A DNA stretch of 6,526 nucleotides from Saprospirales bacterium (GTDB taxonomy: Bacteria > Bacteroidota > Bacteroidia > Chitinophagales > Saprospiraceae): NCBI GenBank assembly GCA_003448025.1, contig DLXL01000182.1, positions 7,018 through 13,543 of the forward strand, in the 5' to 3' direction. The position numbers and the translations under genes were made by a program. Below, piece after piece: positions 1 to 5,437 of the stretch. How positions within the stretch are numbered: the first letter of the stretch is position 1; every line of letters starts with the position of its first letter. The notes beneath the pieces were generated by a model, which was not told the DNA's origin, ran no database searches, and saw only the letters and a program-made list of their open reading frames with translations.

Positions 1-38
1 TTTTTTGTTTCTTTTTTCTTTTTTTTTTTTTTTTTTTT
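1..38 (+). repeat. Poly-T tract with an uninterrupted run of 20 T
   Basis: All bases from 1 to 38 are T except single G or C interruptions at positions 7, 11 and 18. The pure run covers 19-38. It could be the tail of a terminator whose hairpin lies before the window, or simply a slippage-prone homopolymer. Homopolymers this long are uncommon in bacteria and are also a typical place for sequencing-length errors. Confidence 0.85.
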
Positions 39-84
39 ATTTCAATAACTTATTCACTTTATAATTTACCCTGTCACTTTTTGC

Positions 85-112
85 CCGTCCACCGTCTACC
101 GTCAACCGTCCA
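85..112 (+). repeat. Four tandem 7-bp repeats, CCGTCNA type
   Basis: Four consecutive heptamers read CCGTCCA (85-91), CCGTCTA (92-98), CCGTCAA (99-105) and CCGTCCA (106-112). Only the sixth base varies. The array is GC-richer than the surrounding AT-rich DNA and lies outside any gene. A 7-bp period does not preserve a reading frame, which fits an intergenic element. From memory, similar short intergenic repeats occur in several Bacteroidota genomes. No function can be read from it. Confidence 0.85.
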
Positions 113-185
113 ATATCTTTTCATCAATTTTTTAAAATCAGACACATCTTCCCACCAATTTATTAGAGATTTGCATCTTTAATGT

Positions 186-214
186 AAGGAATACCTACTG
201 TTTGGGTATTTCTT
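186..214 (+). promoter_or_regulatory. Inverted repeat / hairpin in the leader of the first operon
   Basis: Positions 186-195 (AAGGAATACC) pair with 205-214 (GGTATTTCTT) as a 10-bp stem with one G-U pair and a 9-nt loop. No T tract follows on either strand, so it is not a standard intrinsic terminator. It lies 50 nt before the start codon at 265 and could be an operator or an mRNA leader structure. The role is unknown. Confidence 0.4.
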
Positions 215-264
215 GCAATTCAAAATAAATGTCGTTCCTCGTTCCTGATCATAACATTTAAGCC

Positions 265-486
265 ATGTCGACAGACGATCGTATCCGAAAACGGCGATCT
301 TTTAGAATGCCGCTATTGATTCTTGGAATCAGTATGACCGTTTTTTATCTTGGTTTAGGCGGATGGTTATTGCTTGACAGAAGTTTTTTGCCCGATATTC
401 AACTTGAATTTCGCAACATTTTTGCCATTATGTTACTGGTTTATGGCACTTACAGGGGTTGGCGGGTTTATTCTGATTACCTTTAA
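265..486 (+). CDS. Small two-helix inner-membrane protein (73 aa), unknown function
   Basis: This is a short integral membrane protein with no domain I recognise. The N-terminus is strongly basic (R6, R8, K9, R10, R11, R14), followed by a hydrophobic helix at about residues 15-37. A short polar loop (about 38-48) and a second helix (about 49-63) come next, and the tail contains R64 and R67. The positive-inside rule places both ends in the cytoplasm. The ATG at 265 is the only sensible start, and no strong ribosome binding site precedes it, as is usual in Bacteroidota. The stop is 5 nt before the PstS-like gene, so the two are very probably cotranscribed. Small unannotated membrane proteins are, from memory, found beside PstS-like and TPR genes in Bacteroidota ExbBD/TonB clusters, so an accessory role there is a reasonable guess but not shown. 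Two-helix topology and operon position make a real gene likely. Confidence 0.75.
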   Translation: MSTDDRIRKRRSFRMPLLILGISMTVFYLGLGGWLLLDRSFLPDIQLEFRNIFAIMLLVYGTYRGWRVYSDYL

Positions 487-491
487 ATGAC

Positions 492-1430
492 ATGGCTATG
501 GTACGCAATCTTTTAGTTTTTGCTGTCCTGGGAATGCTTTGGACAGCTTGTGCAGAACGCGATAAAACGGGTAAAGTATTGGATACCATCACTACTGGTG
601 AGATCTCCATTGCTGTGGAAGATGGGTACAAGCCCGTAATAGCCTCCTGTATCGATGTGTTTGACTCTATTTACCGTACGGCTAAAATCAATCCAAGGTA
701 CGTATCTGAAGGGGAGGCATTCAAAGCATTGATTGATGATTCGGTACAGGTGGTGGTAGTAGGCCGTCAGCTGGCAGGTAAAGAAATTGAATATTTCCAG
801 TCGCGGGGCTTTACCCCCCCAACAACCCCCATTGCTTTTGATGCACTTGGGATCATTCTGAATCCGGGAAACCTTGATTCCGTATTAACGGTACAACAGG
901 TAAAGGATATTCTGACCGGAAAGATTACCAACTGGAATGAAATCAATCCCAAATCCAAACTGGGAAAAATTCTGGTGGTATTTGATAACCCGATGAGCGG
1001 AACCCTGCGTTTTGTTAAAGATTCGATCATTTCCGGACAGGAATTGTCAGCACAGGCTTCAGCGCTGAAAACCAACGAAGAGGTGATCTCCTATGTGGGT
1101 AAAAACAAAAGTGCGCTGGGAATCATAGCTGCTAACTGGATTTCCGATACCGACGATTCCGGTGTACAGCAGTTCCGGAAAGAGATCCGCATTGCAGATG
1201 TAGCCAAAGAAGCCGGAAAGGAAGGCTATGGCCCTTACCAGGCATATCTGGCCACTGGTGATTATCCGTTCAAACGAACCATTTATATCATCAATGGACA
1301 GGGGCGCCGCAATGGTTTGGGCGCCGGATTTGCTTCCTATCTGGCACGTGATGGTCAACGGATTTTCCTTAAAGAAGGCCTTTTACCGGCCAATGCGGTC
1401 ACCCGTTTAGTTAAAACCAGCCGAGAATAA
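492..1430 (+). CDS. PstS-like substrate-binding lipoprotein (phosphate-binding-type, PBP_like_2 fold)
   Basis: This is a periplasmic solute-binding protein of the PstS family (312 aa, about the usual length). A signal peptide ends in W-T-A-C, giving a lipidated Cys20. The second Met at 498 gives a signal peptide with R5 near its start and is an alternative start. Family hallmarks are visible in order: a first strand GEISIAV (36-42), the hinge segment FDALGIILNPGN (116-127), the conserved LTGKITNWNEI (141-151), a substrate-loop motif MSGTLRF (168-174), YPFKRTIYII (258-267), and the C-terminal block FASYLARDGQRIFLKEGLLP (280-299). The loop replaces the usual G-S-G-T with M-S-G-T. No PstC, PstA or PstB genes are adjacent. 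In Bacteroidota such orphan PstS-like proteins sit beside ExbBD/TonB and TPR genes, so a role in TonB-linked uptake or sensing rather than a classic ABC importer is plausible. The phosphate specificity is inferred from the family only. Confidence 0.85.
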   Translation: MAMVRNLLVFAVLGMLWTACAERDKTGKVLDTITTGEISIAVEDGYKPVIASCIDVFDSIYRTAKINPRYVSEGEAFKALIDDSVQVVVVGRQLAGKEIEYFQSRGFTPPTTPIAFDALGIILNPGNLDSVLTVQQVKDILTGKITNWNEINPKSKLGKILVVFDNPMSGTLRFVKDSIISGQELSAQASALKTNEEVISYVGKNKSALGIIAANWISDTDDSGVQQFRKEIRIADVAKEAGKEGYGPYQAYLATGDYPFKRTIYIINGQGRRNGLGAGFASYLARDGQRIFLKEGLLPANAVTRLVKTSRE

Positions 1431-1564
1431 TTAAATAATTGTCAAAAGTCACTTAAGAATGTTCATTTTGACTTCTATATGCGTCTTATAAACAGGCGCA
1501 TCGCTTTTCTGAAACGACAAGCAAAATGAGCCCTCAGTCTTAAATACAAAACTTTTTCCGAACA
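1431..1564. other. Intergenic region between the PstS-like and TPR genes
   Basis: This 134-nt gap contains two inverted repeats. GTCAAAA (1441-1447) can pair with TTTTGAC (1466-1472) around a long loop; the stronger hairpin at 1479-1501 is listed separately. No clear TAnnTTTG promoter element is visible before the TPR start codon, so I cannot say whether the TPR gene has its own promoter or relies on readthrough. Confidence 0.5.
1479..1508 (+). terminator. Probable intrinsic terminator after the PstS-like gene
   Basis: ATGCGTCT (1479-1486) pairs with AGGCGCAT (1494-1501), 8 bp including one T-G pair, around a 7-nt loop. A short T run (1505-1508) follows after CGC. The T tract is weak, so termination may be partial, leaving some readthrough into the TPR gene. 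Confidence 0.5.
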
Positions 1565-3262
1565 ATGACGAATCTTTTGAAGAAAGCTCTTTTAATCGTT
1601 ACCATGCTGATTGCCAAAACAGCCTTTGGTCAGAGTCACGCTCCAGGCTTGGAGGCTATGCAGCTGGAAGACTGGGACAAGGCCATCAGTGTTTTTTCTG
1701 GTATTACACAGGCTAATCCGGCAGACCAAAGTGCATTTTTGAGCCTGGGCAACGCTTATCTGGCAAAGGGCGATAAGGCAAATGCCATTGCAAACTACAA
1801 AAAGGCTTTTGAGGCTAAAACCGATGCACCTATGGCTTTCGTAGCCAATGGTCGTATTTTGCTGGTACAGGACAACAATCTGGTTGAAGCAGAAAAACAA
1901 TTTGTAAAGGCAAAAAAATACGCTAAAAAGGACATGACCACCTGGCGTCAGATAGGTGAATCATATTTCTTTTACCTTGAACCTGGCGCATCAAAGCCCA
2001 ACCTGGCCAAGTCTAAACAATACCTGACTGAAGCATTGGATATTTCTACCAAAGATTTCCAATTGCAAATGAGCCTGGGTACCTGCTACAAGGAGATGTC
2101 GGAAGGCGGTCCTGCCGCCCAGCACTATGAGTTTGCGCAGGCTTTGGAGCCTCAAAACCCGCTGCCAAAGCTGATGTTGGCCAAGGTGTATCGCATTGGT
2201 AAGGTGGCTGATAAACCCCTTATCAACTACAATAATGCCATTGCCGTAGCACCCAACTACAGCCCGGCCCTGCGTGGAAAGGCAGAATACCTCTTCTTTG
2301 TATTGGGGAAATACGATGAAGCACAGGTTGCCTATAAAGATTTGGTTGAAAAAGGCTCTGAGGTGAAAATTGAAGATGAAATGCAGTTAGCCAACTGCTA
2401 TTACCTGACCAAGGACTGTAAAAACTGTAGCGAGTTGGTAGAAAAGATCCTCAAAAAAGATCCGACGAAGAACTACCTGCGTCGTTTGCAGGCATATTGC
2501 GACTATGAAAACGGTCAATACGAGCGTGGTTTAAAGACCTTGAACGAATACTTTAAAATCGTACCGCAAGACAAAATTTTGCCTTCTGACTACGATTATC
2601 ACGCGAAGTTGATCCTTCAAACCAAGGGCGATACAACACTGGCGATCAACGATTATTTGAAAGAAATCGAAATGGATAATGGTCGCTGGAAGCTTTATGA
2701 AGATATCGATAAGTTGGAGTGGAACCGTAAGAACTATTGTGGCGCCCTGAAAGTGTACAAAATGTACCTCGATTCCGTACCTACGCCCAAGGCAACCGAA
2801 TGGTACAACCTGGGTATGCGCTACTATTTCTGTAAAGAGGCCCCAATGCGCTACGAAAATGCAGAAAAGGCTTTTGCCAAGGTAACCGAAATCAACCCCA
2901 CAGCCCCCGTCGGATGGCTTTGGGCCGCTAAATCAGCGGCATTCCAGGATCCGTCTCCGGATTCCATTGCCGTACATCCGGAACTGGCCAATGATTACGG
3001 TAAGGCGCTGACATACTACGAAAAGTACAGCGAAATTGCCGGTGCAGATAAAGAAAAGAACAAAAAAGACCTGCTCAAGGCATATCAGTATCTTGCTTAC
3101 TGCTACTTTGTAAAGGTGGATACTGCCAAGTTTTCTCCTGTAATGGATCTGTGGCAAGGCCTTGAAACAGATGCTGCGCAACAACAGGTCATTAAAGAAA
3201 TGCGCGAAGCTTTTGGCAAAGATGCCGCACCTCAACCTAATGGGGGAGGGAAGAATAAATAA
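1565..3262 (+). CDS. Secreted tetratricopeptide-repeat (TPR) protein, 565 aa
   Basis: This is an exported TPR scaffold. A signal peptide (K6-K7, hydrophobic core, cleavage expected after A-F-G at residue 22, leaving Q23) sends it to the periplasm; there is no lipobox. TPR helices begin at once: about 26-57 (DWDKAISVFSGITQANP) and about 57-90 (LGNAYLAKGDKANAIANYKK), and further degenerate repeats follow across most of the protein, such as YNNAIAVAPNYSPA (222-235) and YENAEKAFAKVTEINPTAP (430-448). The mature part carries eight cysteines, including C278, C285 and C288 close together, which could form disulfides in the periplasm. The tail (about 551-565) is disordered, rich in P, G and K. A PstS-like gene followed by a TPR gene is a known Bacteroidota arrangement in TonB/ExbBD clusters, so this protein probably organises an envelope complex. 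The partner is not evident. A strong hairpin follows the stop. Confidence 0.85.
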   Translation: MTNLLKKALLIVTMLIAKTAFGQSHAPGLEAMQLEDWDKAISVFSGITQANPADQSAFLSLGNAYLAKGDKANAIANYKKAFEAKTDAPMAFVANGRILLVQDNNLVEAEKQFVKAKKYAKKDMTTWRQIGESYFFYLEPGASKPNLAKSKQYLTEALDISTKDFQLQMSLGTCYKEMSEGGPAAQHYEFAQALEPQNPLPKLMLAKVYRIGKVADKPLINYNNAIAVAPNYSPALRGKAEYLFFVLGKYDEAQVAYKDLVEKGSEVKIEDEMQLANCYYLTKDCKNCSELVEKILKKDPTKNYLRRLQAYCDYENGQYERGLKTLNEYFKIVPQDKILPSDYDYHAKLILQTKGDTTLAINDYLKEIEMDNGRWKLYEDIDKLEWNRKNYCGALKVYKMYLDSVPTPKATEWYNLGMRYYFCKEAPMRYENAEKAFAKVTEINPTAPVGWLWAAKSAAFQDPSPDSIAVHPELANDYGKALTYYEKYSEIAGADKEKNKKDLLKAYQYLAYCYFVKVDTAKFSPVMDLWQGLETDAAQQQVIKEMREAFGKDAAPQPNGGGKNK

Positions 3263-3290
3263 TTCCGCAAGTTGTTTTTGAAGATAAAAA

Positions 3291-3330
3291 GGAGCCATTC
3301 CCGATCATTCGGGGATGGCTCTCCTGTTTT
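3291..3330 (+). terminator. Intrinsic terminator after the TPR gene, possibly bidirectional
   Basis: AGCCAT (3293-3298) pairs with ATGGCT (3315-3320), extended inward by a T-G pair and C-C-C with G-G-G (3300-3302 with 3311-3313), giving a stable stem of about 10 bp with an 8-nt loop. TGTTTT follows at 3325-3330. On the opposite strand the hairpin is followed by five Ts (complement of 3286-3290), so it could stop transcripts from either side. It separates the TPR gene from the sigma-factor unit. Confidence 0.75.
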
Positions 3331-3341
3331 CATTTGCAGGA

Positions 3342-3349
3342 TAATTTTG
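3342..3349 (+). promoter_or_regulatory. Possible -7 promoter element of the sigma-factor unit
   Basis: TAATTTTG matches the Bacteroidota -7 consensus TAnnTTTG exactly and lies in the 203-nt gap just after the TPR terminator. No convincing -33 TTTG is found about 19-21 nt upstream, where the terminator stem lies. If used, transcription would begin near 3355 and leave a leader of about 110 nt before the TTG at 3466. A match of this kind can arise by chance in AT-rich DNA. Confidence 0.25.
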
Positions 3350-3465
3350 TTAAAACTTGGCAGGCAGCGATTTTTCCGGATGATGCATCTTCATTTCTGC
3401 GTACCTTCGGGGAGTTGCTAACCCCCGAAAGCCAGCGCCTCAGGTGCACCCAATTATCGAATCCT

Positions 3466-4002
3466 TTGGACGAATACGAACTCATTCGAGGTTGCTTGCG
3501 CGGGTCTGCGCAATGCCAGCGAGATTTGTACGAACGTTTCGCAGGCAAGATGTACGCTGTATGTCTGCGCTATGCCCGTACGCGTGAGGATGCTGCCGAT
3601 ATTTTACAGGAAGGTTTCGTGAAGGTTTTTACCAAACTGGATCAATTTCAGTTTCAAGGTTCTTTTGAAGGATGGATTCGCAGGGTTATGGTCAATACGG
3701 CATTGCGCGCATATCAAAAACAACGCTATGATTTTGAACAAACAGGGTATGAACGTATGCCCGATATGCCGGTAGATCCGGATGCCGTTGCACTGCTGTC
3801 AGAGGCCGAGCTGATGGGTTTGGTGCGGCGTTTGCCGGATGGATATAGATCTGTTTTCAATTTAGTGGCCATTGAAGGCTACTCACATGCCGAAGCAGCG
3901 GATATGCTGGGAATTCAGGAAAGCACATCCAGATCTCAGCTTACCAAAGCCCGTCGATATCTGGAAGAAGAGGTGAGCAAAATACAGAAAATCGTAACTT
4001 GA
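3466..4002 (+). CDS. RNA polymerase ECF-type sigma-70 factor
   Basis: This is an extracytoplasmic-function sigma factor that directs RNA polymerase to a set of envelope-related promoters. With the TTG start at 3466 the protein has 178 aa, normal for the family, and begins DEYELIRGCLRG, where Bacteroidota homologues usually begin. Region 2 spans about residues 15-87, with the core-binding and -10 motif DILQEGFVKVF (45-55) and FEGWIRRVMVNTALRAY (67-83). Region 4 (about 112-170) contains LPDGYRSVFNL and the helix-turn-helix GYSHAEAADMLGIQESTSRS (138-157). The frame stays open back to a TTG at 3334, but those extra 44 residues have no family similarity and that start sits in the terminator tail, so I reject it. 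No in-frame ATG exists before the conserved region; TTG at 3415 is another option. The gene ends 11 nt before the next ATG, so the downstream membrane protein is its likely regulator. Confidence 0.88.
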   Translation: MDEYELIRGCLRGSAQCQRDLYERFAGKMYAVCLRYARTREDAADILQEGFVKVFTKLDQFQFQGSFEGWIRRVMVNTALRAYQKQRYDFEQTGYERMPDMPVDPDAVALLSEAELMGLVRRLPDGYRSVFNLVAIEGYSHAEAADMLGIQESTSRSQLTKARRYLEEEVSKIQKIVT

Positions 4003-4013
4003 AAGACTTATCC

Positions 4014-5387
4014 ATGATTAATATGGAAGACCAAAAAAAACATCTGGACGAAATCTTTCGTCAACGGCTGCACAATGCGGAGGTTCCCCCGCCTCCATTT
4101 GTGTGGCCAGCGGTGGAACAGGCTCTGCAACAGAAACGCCGCAGAAGGCCAATGGCATTCTGGTGGCTCACCGCTGCAGCAGGCACTGTCTTACTGGGCG
4201 CTGTTGCGCTTTGGGCACTCAACCATCAGGACGCAGCCCAGTTCTCTGCCTTTACCCCACCCGCGTCAACCGCTCGAACTACAGAACACACCCTGGAGAA
4301 TCCGGCTGCTCCCCTTGAACAGCCAACAGCAGCTCCTGTCCAAAGTGAGTCTTTCCAGCCAAAAGGCGCCATCCCAACCACTCCTCGTCAATATAGTTCC
4401 CCCAAAGCCAGCGAAAGCCCCTCAAACCCTTCAAACCCCTCAAACCCTTCAAACTCTTCAAACTCTTCAAACCTTTCAAACCCCTCAAACCCTTCCGCCG
4501 AGCCCGCAGCTGAAGCAACACCCGTTTCAACTCCCGCAACCCTCAACATAGCTAATTTGCCCATACTTGCAGGGGAGAACAGCCTCTTGGCAGCACAAGA
4601 AGCCGACATGCCAACCCTGAAACCGTTCAAAGCAGGCGCCCGGCGGAAAAAAGTGCAGCCCAGGGTTTGTTACGATTTCAACCGGCACCCCAGCGCACTG
4701 CTGATAGATGTGTATGCCGGTCCATCCATAGCCCAGCGTTCGCTTACCAGTCGTCAAGACGACGAGCCTTACCTTAAGCAACGTCTGGCTACCGAGCATC
4801 GCGACCTGGCTTTCAACGCCGGCTTACGTGCTTCGCTGATGTTCAACCGCAATTTCCTGTTGCGTACCGGCTTGCACTATGATCAGTTTACCGAGGTGTT
4901 TGAATACATTGATCCAACCTCTGTTACCTACACCCTAAAATTCACCCCCGGTAACCCCATTCCGGATACCATTGGCGTACAATACGGCGAAAACTACCTG
5001 AAAACCTATAACCGCTACGGTGCATTGGATATCCCGCTGATGGTAGGCGTAGAAATGCGCAGCGGACGCAGTGGCTTTAACATCAACGCAGGCATTTCAG
5101 CCAACGTGTTGTTCTGGAAACGCGGCGCCATCATAGATCCGCAAACCCATGAACCGGTTCGTTTCGGAGGGAAAAAAGAAACCATTTCAGAAGAGGTGTT
5201 CCGCACTCACCTGAGTTTGAGCGCCGGAGCCACTGTGCAATGGTACTGGCATGTAACGCCCCGGACACGCCTGTTTGTAGAGCCTTCTTTCCGGCAGGTC
5301 TTGCGTCCGGTTACCCTTCAAAGTCATTCAGTAGACCAGCGATACAGCATTTTAGGCTTGCGTTTGGGCTACACCATGATTTTTTAA
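4014..5387 (+). CDS. Anti-sigma-like membrane protein fused to a C-terminal outer-membrane beta-barrel domain
   Basis: This 457-aa protein has four parts. Residues 1-45 are a cytoplasmic, charged segment (HLDEIFRQRLHNAEVPPP, ending in K-R-R-R-R) like the N-termini encoded after ECF sigma genes in Bacteroidota. Residues about 46-69 form a single transmembrane helix with basic residues before it, so the N-terminus is inside. Residues about 70-226 are a linker rich in P, S, T, A and N, with eight S-N-x triplets at 137-160. Residues about 227-457 show roughly eight amphipathic strands, for example LLIDVYAGPSIAQR and LRASLMF, and end in Y-T-M-I-F with a terminal Phe, as in outer-membrane barrels (PorT/OMP_b-brl type). 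I infer that the N-terminus binds the adjacent sigma factor and that the barrel senses an envelope signal. A TTG at 3999 overlaps the sigma stop codon and would add five residues; ATG at 4023 is a third option. No anti-sigma zinc motif is visible. Confidence 0.75.
   Translation: MINMEDQKKHLDEIFRQRLHNAEVPPPPFVWPAVEQALQQKRRRRPMAFWWLTAAAGTVLLGAVALWALNHQDAAQFSAFTPPASTARTTEHTLENPAAPLEQPTAAPVQSESFQPKGAIPTTPRQYSSPKASESPSNPSNPSNPSNSSNSSNLSNPSNPSAEPAAEATPVSTPATLNIANLPILAGENSLLAAQEADMPTLKPFKAGARRKKVQPRVCYDFNRHPSALLIDVYAGPSIAQRSLTSRQDDEPYLKQRLATEHRDLAFNAGLRASLMFNRNFLLRTGLHYDQFTEVFEYIDPTSVTYTLKFTPGNPIPDTIGVQYGENYLKTYNRYGALDIPLMVGVEMRSGRSGFNINAGISANVLFWKRGAIIDPQTHEPVRFGGKKETISEEVFRTHLSLSAGATVQWYWHVTPRTRLFVEPSFRQVLRPVTLQSHSVDQRYSILGLRLGYTMIF
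4422..4493 (+). repeat. In-frame 9-bp tandem repeat, 8 copies, coding for S-N-x
   Basis: Eight copies of TCAAACNNN follow without a break, ending in CCT, CCC, CCT, TCT, TCT, CTT, CCC and CCT. The protein reads SNP three times, SNS twice, SNL once, then SNP twice. Variation is confined to the third codon. The unit is a multiple of three, so copy-number change keeps the frame. The repeat keeps other frames open as well, which produces long spurious ORFs on both strands. Confidence 0.9.
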
Positions 5388-5437
5388 CACAGTTTGAGGC
5401 AGCGAATTCTTCGACTGCATCATCTTGATAGTACAAA
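5388..5437. promoter_or_regulatory. Short spacer with a hairpin before the lipoprotein gene
   Basis: GCAGCGAA (5399-5406) can pair with TTCG-A-CTGC (5410-5418) as eight pairs with one bulged A and a 3-nt loop. No T tract follows, so it is not a terminator. At 50 nt the gap allows cotranscription with the barrel gene, and the hairpin might adjust the level of the downstream protein. This is a weak prediction. Confidence 0.3.

Larger units (their letters stand above)
1..264. other. Non-coding leader region with low-complexity DNA, upstream of the first gene
   Basis: I see no plausible gene here on either strand. The stretch is AT-rich and opens with an almost pure T tract, followed by four heptamer repeats (85-112) and an inverted repeat (186-214), each listed separately. 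A loose resemblance to a Bacteroidota promoter exists: TTTG at 170-173, then 22 nt, then TACTGTTTG at 196-204. The second element has one base too many against the TAnnTTTG consensus and falls in the hairpin loop, so I do not call it a promoter. The length of the gap suggests that the gene at 265 has its own promoter or begins a new unit. Confidence 0.6.

Noticed and set aside
85..112. CRISPR array
   Set aside because: The units are 7 bp and directly adjacent, with no spacers, so they are simple tandem repeats.
1441..1472. GTCAAAA / TTTTGAC inverted repeat as the main terminator of the PstS-like gene
   Set aside because: The stem is AT-rich with an 18-nt loop and no following T tract. The hairpin at 1479-1501 is a better candidate.
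2933..3298. Reverse-strand ORF across the end of the TPR gene and its terminator
   Set aside because: It is a shadow of the TPR gene with no recognisable domain, and it would start in the terminator hairpin.
3334..3465. N-terminal extension of the sigma factor from the TTG at 3334
   Set aside because: It begins right at the tail of the TPR terminator, precedes a possible -7 element and adds residues with no sigma-factor similarity.
4075..4551. Long overlapping ORF in another + frame, and two open frames on the - strand (4279-4539, 4388-4630), through the S-N-x repeat
   Set aside because: The 9-bp repeat lacks stop codons in several frames, so it creates open frames by composition. Their products are simple L-Q-T, L-K-G or F-E-G repeats without domains, while the chosen frame has a coherent membrane helix and barrel.
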